DNA of 64,000 bases from Lumbricus rubellus (lineage: Eukaryota; Annelida; Clitellata; Crassiclitellata; Lumbricidae). Made by a program: the position numbers and the translations under genes. The DNA lies in the NCBI GenBank assembly GCA_945859605.1, contig OX243814.1, positions 37,260,524 to 37,324,523 on the forward strand. Reading direction: 5' to 3'. The notes under the pieces were generated by a model. The model saw nothing but the letters and a program-made list of their open reading frames with translations, was not told the DNA's origin and made no database searches. Shown piece by piece: positions 33,119-43,849 of the stretch; positions within the stretch are counted from its first letter, which is position 1, and every line of letters starts with the position of its first letter.

Positions 33119-36100
33119 ATGTCGTCATTTGGAGAACATGAACAGTGGGTTAAACTCGCTAAAGAGATGGGAATGGAAGGTGATGAGTTGAAGACGTATG
33201 TGCGTGATAGACAGCAGGAAGCAAGAGACGACAGACTGCGTGAACGAGAAGATCGAAAGCTTAAAGATGAGGCCGCGGCTGCAGAAGTTAAAGCAGTCAG
33301 GGCACGAGAAGAGGCACAAGCAGCCAGAGCACAAGAATTAGAGTTAGCAAAAATAGCTGATGCTAGGCTTGAACGAGAACGGGAAAGTCGTGCGAATGAA
33401 ATAAGAATTGAAGGAGAGGCGAATGACGCCAGAATTGAAAGAGAGGCGAATGATGCCAGGGTTCAACGAGAACGAGAGGCGAATGACGCCAGACTGGAAC
33501 GGGAAAGTCGTGAGAATGAGGCAAGATTGGTTCGTGAAGCGGCCGAATGTCAAGCTAGGAGAGAAATGGATCTTGAGGTCAAGAAGCTTGAATGTGAATT
33601 AAGAATGAGAGAAATTGATTCTAGGAATAATCAGAATAGAGGTGAAGCCACATTCACAATGGTTGGTGATGGTTCATATCAAGGAAACAGTAGCCATAAC
33701 AGAGGAATGAAAGATATAAAATTCCCTGTATTCAATGAGAATAAAGATTGCTTGGATGCATATTTATTAAGGTTTGAAAGGACATGCACGGCATACGAGA
33801 TAGCAACAGAAAATTGGTCTCTGATGCTAGCCAAGCATCTTGAAGGAAAAGCGTTAGAGGTGTATCAAAGAATGTCATCTGAGGAGACACAAGATTACGA
33901 GTGTTTGAAAAGACATCTGTTAAAAAGGTTTCAATTAACAGAGGGTGGATATCGTAACAAGTTTAAGATGAGTAAAATGGAGTCAGGTGAAACACATACA
34001 GATTTTGTGCATAGATTGAGGAGATATATGCAGCAGTGGCTACTTCAAGCTGGATTCGAGAAAACCTACGAAGGAATGGAGAACTTATTATTAAGAGATC
34101 AGTTCTACCTTACGTGTAGCAATGAACTTAAGATGTTCCTCAAAGAAAGAGGCAAGATGAGTCTAGAGGACACATTAAACTGTGCCGAGTCTTATATCGA
34201 GGCGCACGGATATAAATACACAGAAAGTAATCTAAGGCCTCCAGTGAAATTCAGTAACGAAAGGCCGAATGTGAAACCGTTCGACGATAAATCAAGAGAG
34301 AGGTTTAATGGAAACATAAATAGAGGACGAGGAGACATGAAACAGAACAGGGAGACGAATCATAATGGAAGTATGAATAGAGGATTTAGTAGAGAAAGAG
34401 AACAGGCGGCTGAGCATAAGACAAATTGCTTCGCGTGTAGCCGAAACGGACGCAGAGCGTATGATTGCGTTCACAAACAAAAGGGAGTTGTTAGACATAC
34501 AGCAGCAGCGGTGCAGGTGTGTGAAAAGCGTAAACACAGGGTAATGCAAGACCTAGAGACCGTGAGACCGAGTGAGTTTGATGAAATAGAGGAACGTAAG
34601 GAGAAGAAGAAGGACGTGGAATTACCTGTGCATATGGAGGTGAGTGCCATGGTAACGGTAATAAAAGGAGATGGTGATCCTGATTTGGAAAGTAGAAATG
34701 AGTTTCAAGCAAAAGTGAATGGTGTGAGTACTAGTTGTTTATACGACTCAGGGTCAAGCAAGTGCATTGTTAAGAGGTCACTAGTCGACGATAGCGATTT
34801 CACGGGAAAAGAAACACCATGCATATTAGTCGATGGGACAGTGAGAAATTTTCCGATAGCAAGGATCAATGTTGAAAGCGAGTATTTTACCGGGAACGTT
34901 GAAGCAATGGTGATGGAGGAACCGGCGAAACCAGTAGTTATCGGTCGGATCAAAGGATTAAAATATCTAGTAGTAAATGAAACTACACATAACACGATTA
35001 AATGTGATCGGAATAATAAAGATGATACCGAGAATAAGGATGAGAGAGTAGAAAAGATTGGGAATAAAGAAATAACTAAGAAATCCTTGAGCGTGGAATC
35101 ACAAGGACGAAGTGATAAAAAGAAAGTTCGTTTTGCGTGTGATGTCACGAGCGAATTAAATGATGATGTAATGGATGACGTCATGGAGAATGATGACGTA
35201 CGACAAACGACAGCAGCAGTTGAAACCAGAGCGGAATCAAAGAAAGTAACAAAATACAAACAGTTGAAAGTTACTGAGATGCCGGATTTAAATGTATCAA
35301 CAAAAGAAATTAAAGAGTTACAAAGCAAAGATGAGACTTTGAAGAAGTTTTGGGATAAAGCAATTGATTGGAGTGGTGATGACAGTGTAACAGAAAAAGT
35401 TCTTTATGTGAAAAAGAACGGATTATTGTATAGAAGGTTCAAAGAAATATCGAAAGATGATGAGAAATGGCAGTTAATGGTCCCGAAGGAACTTAGAAAT
35501 AAAGTGTTAGCCGTGGCCCATAACTCGCTATTGTCAGCACATCTGGGTATGAAGAAGACCTTTGATAAAATTGTGAATGAATTTTATTGGCCATGGATAG
35601 GACCAGATATTAGAAAGTATGTCCTGAGTTGTGACATATGCCGAGAGTCGGTGGACAAAAAAGTGAAAAGGAATTTCAAACGTGAGCCGTTTAAATTGGT
35701 TGCGACTCGAGCTAAATACATGATCACAAGAGATCGATGTGAGTCGAGTGATGTTGATGAGAGTAAGAAGATATATAGGAAACAGTTTATTGATTGGAAG
35801 AATCAAGAAAATAATTACAGGAGATATAAGGTCCAGTCTAAGAGACAAAATGGATGGATGCATAGAAGTGACACAGATGATAATGAAGTGATTAGGAGAA
35901 ATGTGAGTTGGAACGAGAGGAATGTAAACAATGATAATAGAAGAAATTATCGATATAAGTCGAGAGAGTGTAATAGGAACAATGGAATAGACAGTGATAG
36001 GTCTAATAGATTGAATTGGAGAAACAGAGATGATAGTAACATAGTTGAAACTATGGGAAGGCGTTATGAGAATAAACCATGGTGTAAAGAGATCTATGGT

Positions 36101-36442
36101 AATGAATCTGTAAGGAAACAGAGAGAGACTGGTGGAGTACACCATGATGAGAATAAGTGGAGAGATAGAACATGGAATGACAGAAAGAGGTCATATCCTG
36201 AAGTTGTTGTAAACAAAGAAGAGAATAGTGATAACTATTATAGGAGAGAAAATGAGTCACTGAAAGGAATCAGATGGAAGACTTATGGAGATCTGAATAG
36301 ACGCATAGGCGAAGAAATGAATAATAAAGATTCAGAGATCCGAAATGGTAGTACATTGAATACGATAAGAAAGCCAGAAGTAAAACATGGAACTCATGTG
36401 TGGACCAGACGAGTGGTCAAAACAAGAGAAGAATGGGTGTAA
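33119..36442 (+). CDS. E4 derivative polyprotein: Gag-protease-HHCC finger-Arg/Asn-rich tail
   Basis: 1,107 residues. It has the coiled coil with ANDARIERE-type repeats, Gag, and a zinc knuckle in which the His is Arg (C437, C440, R445, C450), so zinc binding by the normal CCHC set is lost. The protease active site is D543-S-G; the integrase HHCC finger ends at C838 and C841. Instead of the DDE core, a basic tail of about 259 residues follows, rich in Arg, Asn, Asp, Glu and with about ten Trp. It has no transmembrane segment, and RT and RNase H are absent. From the knuckle to about residue 700 the protein is clearly diverged from E3, while the flanking parts are close, so this copy is a mosaic. 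I do not recognise the tail. It may bind RNA, judging from its basic Arg/Asn character only. Confidence 0.85.
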   Translation: MSSFGEHEQWVKLAKEMGMEGDELKTYVRDRQQEARDDRLREREDRKLKDEAAAAEVKAVRAREEAQAARAQELELAKIADARLERERESRANEIRIEGEANDARIEREANDARVQREREANDARLERESRENEARLVREAAECQARREMDLEVKKLECELRMREIDSRNNQNRGEATFTMVGDGSYQGNSSHNRGMKDIKFPVFNENKDCLDAYLLRFERTCTAYEIATENWSLMLAKHLEGKALEVYQRMSSEETQDYECLKRHLLKRFQLTEGGYRNKFKMSKMESGETHTDFVHRLRRYMQQWLLQAGFEKTYEGMENLLLRDQFYLTCSNELKMFLKERGKMSLEDTLNCAESYIEAHGYKYTESNLRPPVKFSNERPNVKPFDDKSRERFNGNINRGRGDMKQNRETNHNGSMNRGFSREREQAAEHKTNCFACSRNGRRAYDCVHKQKGVVRHTAAAVQVCEKRKHRVMQDLETVRPSEFDEIEERKEKKKDVELPVHMEVSAMVTVIKGDGDPDLESRNEFQAKVNGVSTSCLYDSGSSKCIVKRSLVDDSDFTGKETPCILVDGTVRNFPIARINVESEYFTGNVEAMVMEEPAKPVVIGRIKGLKYLVVNETTHNTIKCDRNNKDDTENKDERVEKIGNKEITKKSLSVESQGRSDKKKVRFACDVTSELNDDVMDDVMENDDVRQTTAAVETRAESKKVTKYKQLKVTEMPDLNVSTKEIKELQSKDETLKKFWDKAIDWSGDDSVTEKVLYVKKNGLLYRRFKEISKDDEKWQLMVPKELRNKVLAVAHNSLLSAHLGMKKTFDKIVNEFYWPWIGPDIRKYVLSCDICRESVDKKVKRNFKREPFKLVATRAKYMITRDRCESSDVDESKKIYRKQFIDWKNQENNYRRYKVQSKRQNGWMHRSDTDDNEVIRRNVSWNERNVNNDNRRNYRYKSRECNRNNGIDSDRSNRLNWRNRDDSNIVETMGRRYENKPWCKEIYGNESVRKQRETGGVHHDENKWRDRTWNDRKRSYPEVVVNKEENSDNYYRRENESLKGIRWKTYGDLNRRIGEEMNNKDSEIRNGSTLNTIRKPEVKHGTHVWTRRVVKTREEWV

Positions 36443-36600
36443 AGGTGAGTTGATAAGTGTTTATGTAGGTAGGATGGATAGTTAAGAGGATTGTAAATAA
36501 ATAAAAGTTGAGTTTAAGTTAAGTTGAGTTGTTTAATTAAACAGTTGTGAAATTTATGAGTAGCTAAGAAGTGAAATGAAAATTAATTCCGCACAATGAG

Positions 36601-37553
36601 GTTTAACTTACTCAAGAAATTCTTCCAAATTCAACAAACTCCCAGTTCTTATGAAATATATATAATATAAAGTTATTCAATATCATTCATATGCACAAAC
36701 AAATAACAATCCTATTTACCTAGTGTGGCGAGTTACTTAGGAAATATTATATTTGCGCTTATCTGTCGAGTTGTATGAAACTCGAATGTCTTCGGCTCTC
36801 TCCGTCGTCCGATTCTTCGCAGTCAAGAATGTTGATCAGACGGTTGAAATGCAGTCATGGAAGCAACCACACCAATCGCCTTACTCGTATCTTGCCGTGA
36901 ATCAGTTGCACACAAGATGAATCGTCGCATTCACCTCACAGCTCTTCTCCAGTTGACCAAACGTCCCTCGTACTTCACACGCCGAATCAGCTGTTCGCTA
37001 GCCGATTCAAATTACACGACTCTTCAGACTGTTGCCTAAGAGTTCGTCTTCTTCGCAAGTGTCTCACACTTCACACGATGATTATTATGCACTAACGCAA
37101 ATTTCTCATTTAAATTGCGTTGCACTTAATGCACAATACTTTGAACTATCGGTTGATCGTCCGAACAGTTCAATTACCTTCGTCTCTACTCTGGAAATCA
37201 CAACTTTGGATTGATCACCGCAGCGAATCAACCACCATTTCCAGATATACCTGTAGAGAGTCAAAAACTTAACGTCCACTTCGCTGACGTCATTTTTAAC
37301 TCGTCACGTCATTCGCCTCCAGTTTGCACCAATCACGAATAGGATTAGCGTCCTTTGTTGTCATGGTAATCTTGACCACTCGTTATTACGCTTAGCTGCA
37401 GTCATTGGTTTTATGTATTAATATTTTATATGTTGCCACACATATTACCTAAACTCGCCAATTAAATTGCCTAGCTTAACTTCTACTTATAATTAATAAT
37501 TATACATGCATAGCAAGTGTTTAATTTGATAATCATTTAATATAACCACGACA
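36601..37553 (-). repeat. LTR9, truncated at its U5 end
   Basis: About 50 bp of the U5 end, including the polyadenylation signal, are missing; the rest is intact to ACGACA. It is separated from LTR10 in the same orientation by AATAGT. Confidence 0.93.
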
Positions 37554-37559
37554 AATAGT

Positions 37560-38563
37560 TGTCGTATCCCGTGTAAAAGGGCACTTTATTATCCTAGTGG
37601 TTAATCGGTTGGGTTTAACTTACTCAAGAAATTCTTCCAAATTCAACAAACTCCCAGTTCTTATGAAATATATATAATATAAAGTTATTCAATATCATTC
37701 ATATGCACAAACAAATAACAATCCTATTTACCTAGTGTGGCGAGTTACTTAGGAAATATTATATTTGCGCTTATCTGTCGAGTTGTTTGAACTCGAATGT
37801 CTTCGGCTCTCTCCGTCGTCCAATCGTCGCAGTCAAGAATGTTGATCAGACGGTTGAAATGCAGTCATGGAAGCAACCACACCAATCGCCTTACTCGTAT
37901 CTTGCCGTGAATCAGTTGCACACAAGATGAATCGTCGCATTCACCTCACAGCTCCTCTCCAGTTGACCAAACGTCCCTCGTACTTCACACGCCGAATCAG
38001 CTGTTCGCTAGCCGATTCAAATTACACGACTCTTCAGACTGTTGCCTAAGAGTTCGTCTTCTTCGCAAGTGTCTCACACTTCACACGATGATTATTATGC
38101 ACTAACGCAAATTTCTCATTTAAATTGCGTTGCACTTAATGCACAATACTTTGAACTATCGGTTGATCGTCCGAACAGTTCAATTACCTTCGTCTCTACT
38201 CTGAAAATCACAACTTTGGATTGATCACCGCAGCGAAACAACCACCATTTCCAGATATACCTGTAGAGAGTCAAAAACTCAACGTCCACTTCGCTGACGT
38301 CATTTTTAACTCGTCACGTCATTCGCTTCCAGTTTGCACCAATCACGAATAGGCTTAGCATCCTTTGTTGTCATGGTAACCTTGACTACTCATTATTACG
38401 CTTAGCTGCAGTCATTGGTTTTATGTATTAATATTTTATATGTTGCCACACATATTGCCTAAACTCGCCAATTAAATTGCCTAGCTTAACTTCTACCTAT
38501 AATTAATAATTATACATGCATAGCAAGTGTTTAATTTGATAATCATTTAATATAACCACGACA
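37560..38563 (-). repeat. LTR10, 3' LTR of E5
   Basis: 1,004 bp. Unlike the LTRs of E3, it has AGGCTTAGCATCC and CTTGACTACTC, markers nearer to LTR8, although the body of E5 is almost identical to E3. This points to template switching between lineages. Confidence 0.95.
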
Positions 38564-38726
38564 AATACCCTTTCTTCAAAAGTCTGTACACAGGCTTTAT
38601 CAACTTATCTAATTATCAAATTACAATAACTGCTTATGCCTATGCTTATACTACTTTACACAACATCACAACCTAACACAACTACTTCTTATCTACCTAT
38701 AGTATCACCATTGATTTACTTAAATC

Positions 38727-41700
38727 TTAGGTCAATCCTCTACTTAAATAATCGGACATTACATTATTACATCCCTTAATGTAACGTATTGTAAAACAAT
38801 AATTTTGAAGGGCGAGGCTCCACCTCATGACTCTTGCATTCTTCATCCTCCCTTCTTTCATATACTGTAGTCCACAATGGTCAGTCTCGATCACAAACTC
38901 TCTTCCACACAAATATCGATCAAATCTACTGATTCCCCACATTATGGCTAAACATTCTCTTTCCTCAACTGAATATCGCATCTCTCTTTCCAACAATTTT
39001 CTACTCGCATATGCAATCGGGTGGTTTATTCCTTCATACTGCTGAATAAGAACACAACCTATCCCTTTTCCTGATGCATCTGTCTGTATTATAAATTCTT
39101 TCTCCAAGTCTGGTAACCTAAGGATTGGTGTCTTAGCTAGTGCTTCTTTCAACTGCTTAAAACTTTCACCTAACTCTTGGTTCCATTCAATATTGTTAGG
39201 AGCTAACTTTTTAGTCAAGTCACTCAACGGTGCCATCAATTCTGCACAATGTGGAATAAACTTTCGATAGTAATTTATCGCTCCTAAAAAGCTTCTCACT
39301 TGCTTCTTCGTCTTAGGCTGTGGCATTTCCACAATCTTGTCAATAGATTCTCCCTTAGGGCTTATATCGTCGTTGTTCAATGTATGGCCTAGGAAATCTA
39401 TCTTGCCATATCCTAGTGAACATTTCTTCGGTTTCAATGTCAAATGAGCTTTTCTCACTCTTGTGAAAAACTCTCTTAACGTCTTCATGTGTTCGTTCCA
39501 TCCTTTCGTATGAGCAAGAATATCGTCGACATAACTTTCTAGATTTTCAGTTCCATGTAATATTTTCCGTATCAAGCGATTATAACTGGATGCGCTATTG
39601 ACTAGTCCAAATGGTAACACATTGAACTTATATAATCCGCTTGCACAGATGAATGTGGTTAAGTCTTTTGATTCTTCGCTCATTGGTATCTGCCAATACC
39701 CTTTACAGAAATCGAACTTGCTATAGATTTTACTTCCACTGAGTTTATTGAAAATATCCTCATTCGACATCATCGGTTCTGGATCGAATACTGTCACTTT
39801 GTTGAGTTGTTTATAATTACAGCAAAGTCTGTTACTTCCATCTGACTTTTTAACAACTACAAGCGGCGCTGCATACGCTGCTTCCGATCTTTCTATAATT
39901 CCATTATCTAGCATCGTCTCTAATTCTTTGTTTATCTCCGCTTGAAGATGATATGGCGTTGGATAAGCTCGTAACCGAATTGGCTCATCACTCGTCAGAT
40001 GAATCTCATGCTTTACCATATCTGTCCTTCCTGGCTTATCACTGAATATGTCCTCATGTTCTCTCAGTAGTTCCCTTAATTCTCTTTTCTGTTTTTCCGT
40101 CAATTTAGGATTGATATCCACATCTTTGTAAGTCTCCGTTTGTTTACTTACATATAAGCTCAATATCTCTTCTTCTTCATCTTCACCATCTTTACCATCA
40201 TGTACTATCGCCGATATGTATGCTGACGTTTCTACATCATTACCTTCTCCATTTCTCTCGTAGTACTTCTTTAGTATATTGATGTGATATGTTTTGAGTT
40301 TTCCACCATCAATTTCCACCTTGTAATCATAATCTCCTATTTTGCCTCTGACCACAAATGGTCCTTGCCATTTTACAAGCATCTTATTGTTACAACTGGG
40401 TAACAGTAATAAAACTTTATCTCCTATCTTCAACTCTCTGTAACGTGCTTTCTTATCATAATACTTCTTGTTCTTTTCATTTGCTTTATGTATGGCCTTC
40501 TGTGCCATATCACATGTTTCTTCTATTCTTTCTCTCAAATCGGTCATGTATGTATAAACATCTTTTACTTCATCTTCCACTTTCTCATTTGTCCAGAGTT
40601 CCTTCAATATCTGTATTGGTCCTCTGCATGACCTTCCAAAAATTAATTCAAAGGGTGTGAACCCATGACTTTCGTGTACAGTGTCTCGTAACGCGAACAA
40701 TAATGGTGCTAAGAACCTGTCCCATTCCTTGACCTGTTCTCCTATTAGCTTCCTCAACGTTGCTTTTATTGTTCCGTTAAGTCTCTCCACACATCCATTT
40801 CCCATAGCATGGTAAGGACTAGTGAAAGTGTGCTTGATCAACAACATCTTGTTAACATCAGCCATCAGTTCTGAAGTGAATTGGCTCCCTCTGTCAGTAT
40901 GGATTTTCTGAGGAACACCCATGCGACAATAAAAATTGAACAAGGCTTCCGCCACCTCCTCTGTAGTTATTCCTTTCAGTGGAATCGCTTCTGGGTATCT
41001 GGTACTCAAATCCACTATCGTTAATATATAGCGATAACCTCTTGATGACATAGGTTCTATCACTCCGATAATGTCTACACAGACATGTTTGAATGGTACA
41101 TCCAGTACCGGAAGATGTCCCATCGGTGCTCTGTGGCTCACCTTTTTATCCACCGACTTTTGGCATACATCACAACTCAGGACATACCTTTTAATTTCTT
41201 GTCCTATCGATGGCCAATAAAATTCATTCACAATTTTATCATGGGTCTTCTTCATACCCAAATGTGCTGACAATAGCGAGTTATGGGCCACGGCTAATAC
41301 TTTACCTCTAAGTTCCTTCGGGACCATTAACTGCCACTTCGCATCATCTTCCGTTGTCTCCATGAATCTCCTATACAAAAATCCGTTCTTCTTCACATAA
41401 AGAACTTTCTCTGTTACACTGTCATCACCACTCCAATCAATTGCTTTATCCCAAAACTTCTTCAAAGTCTCATCTTTGCTTTGTAACTCTTTAATTTCTT
41501 TTGTTGATACATTTAAATCCGGCATCTCAGTAACTTTCAACTGTTTGTATTTTGTTACTTTCTTTGATTCCGCTCTGGTTTCAACTGCTGCTGTCGTTTG
41601 GCACACATCATTCTCGATGACGTCATCCGTTACATCATCATTTAATTCACTTGTGATTTCACTCGCAAAATGAACTTTCTTTTTGTCACTTTGTCCTTGT

Positions 41701-43559
41701 GACTCAACACTTAAAGATTTCTGAATCTTTTCCAATCTATCCTCTCTATTCTCGTTATCATCTGTATCACTCCGATCACAGTTTATCATGTTATCTGTAG
41801 TTTCTTTCACTACCAGATATTTTAGTCCCTTCATCCTACCGATAATTACTGGTTTCACCGGTTCTTCCATCACCATTGCTTCAACGTTTCCTGTAAAATA
41901 CTCACTTTCAATATTAACCTTTGCTGTCGGAAAATTTCTCAATGTCCCATCGATTAATATGCATTGGGCTTCTCTTCCTGTGAAATCAACATCATTTACC
42001 AGTGATCTCTTGACAATACATGTGCTTGACCCAGAGTCATATAGACAACTGGCATTCACACCGTTCACCTTTAGCTGACCTTCATTTTTATTCTCAAGGT
42101 CATCGCCATCATCTCTCCGATCAGTAACCATTGTACTTGCTGCCAACTGTATCGGTAATTCCTTCTTACGTTCTTCCTCTTTTTCAACTTCATTTAGTTT
42201 CAACTCTTCATTTGCTTGCGCTATCTTGTACGCCCTATTCTCATATACTTGTATAGCCGCCGCAGTATGTTTAACAACTCCTTTTTGTTTGTGTGAACAA
42301 TCATATGACTTGTGTCCGGTTCGGCCACATGAGAAACAAGTTATCTTATGTTCAGCCGCCTGTTCTCTTTCTCTACTAAATCCTCTATTCATACTTCCAT
42401 TATGATTCGTCTCCCTGTTCTGTTTCATGTCTCCTCGTCCTCTATTTATATTTCCATTAAACCTCTCTCTTGATTTATCGTCGAACGGTTTCACATTCGG
42501 CCTTTCGTTACTGAATTTCACTGGAGGCCTTAGATTACTTTCTGTGTATTTATATCCGTGCGCCTCGATATAAGACTCGGCACAGTTTAATGTGTCCTCT
42601 AGACTCATCTTGCCTCTTTCTTTGAGGAACATCTTAAGTTCATTGCTACACGTAAGGTAGAACTGATCTCTTAATAATAAGTTCTCCATTCCTTCGTAGG
42701 TTTTCTCGAATCCAGCTTGGAGTAGCCACTGCTGCATATATCTCCTCAATCTATGCACAAAATCTGTAGGTGTTTCACCTGACTCCATTTTACTCATCTT
42801 GAATTTGTTACGATATCCACCCTCTGTTAATTGAAACCTTTTTAACAGATGTCTTTTCAAACACTCGTAATCTTGTGTCTCCTCAGATGACATTCTTTGA
42901 TATACCTCTAAGGCTTTTCCTTCGAGATGCTTGGCTAGCATCAGAGACCAATTCTCTGTTGCTATCTCGTATGCCGTGCATGTCCTTTCAAATCTTAATA
43001 AATATGCATCCAAGCAATCTTTATTCTCATTGAATATAGGGAATTTTATATCTTTCATTCCTCTGTTATGGTTACTGTTTCCTTGATATGAACCATCACC
43101 AACCATTGTGAATGTGGCCTCACCACGATTCTGATTATTCCGAGAATCAATTTCTCTCATCCTCAATTCACACTCAAGCTTCTTGACCTCAAGATCCATT
43201 TCTCTCCTAGCTTGACATTCGGCCGCTTCACGAACTAATCTCGCATCATTCGATTCTCGTTCCAGTCTGGCGTCATTCGCACGACTTTCCCGTTCTCGCT
43301 CAAGCCTAGCATCAGCTATTCTTGCTAACTCTAATTCTTGTGCTCTGGCTGCTTGTGCCTCTTCTCGTGCTCTGGCTGCTTGTGCCTCTTCTTGTGCTCT
43401 GGCTGCCTCTTCTTTAAGCTTTCGATCTTCTCGTTCACGCAGTCTGTCGTCTCTTGCTTCCTGCTGTCTATCACGCACAAACGTTTTCAAGTCATCACCT
43501 TCCATTCCCATCTCTTTAGCGAGTTTAACCCACTGTTCATGTTCTCCAAGTGACGACAT
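38727..43559 (-). CDS. E5 Gag-protease-integrase-RT-RNase H polyprotein
   Basis: An intact 1,610-codon ORF with the same domains and catalytic residues as the E3 protein. The only amino-acid difference I noticed is Lys to Glu at about residue 610 (REDRLEKIQ), in the spacer between protease and integrase finger. Such closeness means either a very recent common parent or duplicated assembly of one locus. The ORF is coding-competent but its copy lacks a 5' LTR. Confidence 0.93.
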   Translation of the reverse strand: MSSLGEHEQWVKLAKEMGMEGDDLKTFVRDRQQEARDDRLREREDRKLKEEAARAQEEAQAARAREEAQAARAQELELARIADARLERERESRANDARLERESNDARLVREAAECQARREMDLEVKKLECELRMREIDSRNNQNRGEATFTMVGDGSYQGNSNHNRGMKDIKFPIFNENKDCLDAYLLRFERTCTAYEIATENWSLMLAKHLEGKALEVYQRMSSEETQDYECLKRHLLKRFQLTEGGYRNKFKMSKMESGETPTDFVHRLRRYMQQWLLQAGFEKTYEGMENLLLRDQFYLTCSNELKMFLKERGKMSLEDTLNCAESYIEAHGYKYTESNLRPPVKFSNERPNVKPFDDKSRERFNGNINRGRGDMKQNRETNHNGSMNRGFSREREQAAEHKITCFSCGRTGHKSYDCSHKQKGVVKHTAAAIQVYENRAYKIAQANEELKLNEVEKEEERKKELPIQLAASTMVTDRRDDGDDLENKNEGQLKVNGVNASCLYDSGSSTCIVKRSLVNDVDFTGREAQCILIDGTLRNFPTAKVNIESEYFTGNVEAMVMEEPVKPVIIGRMKGLKYLVVKETTDNMINCDRSDTDDNENREDRLEKIQKSLSVESQGQSDKKKVHFASEITSELNDDVTDDVIENDVCQTTAAVETRAESKKVTKYKQLKVTEMPDLNVSTKEIKELQSKDETLKKFWDKAIDWSGDDSVTEKVLYVKKNGFLYRRFMETTEDDAKWQLMVPKELRGKVLAVAHNSLLSAHLGMKKTHDKIVNEFYWPSIGQEIKRYVLSCDVCQKSVDKKVSHRAPMGHLPVLDVPFKHVCVDIIGVIEPMSSRGYRYILTIVDLSTRYPEAIPLKGITTEEVAEALFNFYCRMGVPQKIHTDRGSQFTSELMADVNKMLLIKHTFTSPYHAMGNGCVERLNGTIKATLRKLIGEQVKEWDRFLAPLLFALRDTVHESHGFTPFELIFGRSCRGPIQILKELWTNEKVEDEVKDVYTYMTDLRERIEETCDMAQKAIHKANEKNKKYYDKKARYRELKIGDKVLLLLPSCNNKMLVKWQGPFVVRGKIGDYDYKVEIDGGKLKTYHINILKKYYERNGEGNDVETSAYISAIVHDGKDGEDEEEEILSLYVSKQTETYKDVDINPKLTEKQKRELRELLREHEDIFSDKPGRTDMVKHEIHLTSDEPIRLRAYPTPYHLQAEINKELETMLDNGIIERSEAAYAAPLVVVKKSDGSNRLCCNYKQLNKVTVFDPEPMMSNEDIFNKLSGSKIYSKFDFCKGYWQIPMSEESKDLTTFICASGLYKFNVLPFGLVNSASSYNRLIRKILHGTENLESYVDDILAHTKGWNEHMKTLREFFTRVRKAHLTLKPKKCSLGYGKIDFLGHTLNNDDISPKGESIDKIVEMPQPKTKKQVRSFLGAINYYRKFIPHCAELMAPLSDLTKKLAPNNIEWNQELGESFKQLKEALAKTPILRLPDLEKEFIIQTDASGKGIGCVLIQQYEGINHPIAYASRKLLEREMRYSVEERECLAIMWGISRFDRYLCGREFVIETDHCGLQYMKEGRMKNARVMRWSLALQNYCFTIRYIKGCNNVMSDYLSRGLT

Positions 43560-43849
43560 AGTCTACTTACTTGTTTACTCAGTTAACAAGTATTTCCAAT
43601 AGCTTTCGCTATACAAGAATTAAATTCTTCCAAAAGATAATCTTAAATAAGATTAATAAAATGTTCCCTCTTGAAATGCGTACTCTATGGTTACGCGAGG
43701 TTAATCGTACTAAACAATTCGCATCGAGTAAACGCTTATTAATAAAGTCGTTCTTTCGCAATCGCAAAAGCGATAACTTTAAAACTATACATTTTCAATA
43801 CTTGAGATTATTGTTCGTTGATATTTCGAGTGTTAGTTAAAATCCAGTT

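Larger units (their letters stand above)
31804..36600 (+). mobile_element. E4: non-autonomous derivative, 3' end lost
   Basis: E4 has a 5' LTR, ACTA spacer, primer-binding site (32811-32828), leader and the derivative ORF, then about 160 bp of trailing sequence shared with E9. At 36600 it is cut and joined to a truncated LTR in opposite orientation; the join shares only GG. The RNase H ORF and the 3' LTR that E9 has are missing. Confidence 0.88.

Noticed and set aside
35534..36145. 203-codon hydrophobic antisense frame opposite the Arg/Asn-rich tail (also 55518-56129)
   Set aside because: An Arg/Asn/Asp/Glu-rich sense strand makes a hydrophobic, stop-poor antisense frame by base composition. 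Open in both copies, but the two are 98-99% identical, so this is weak evidence.
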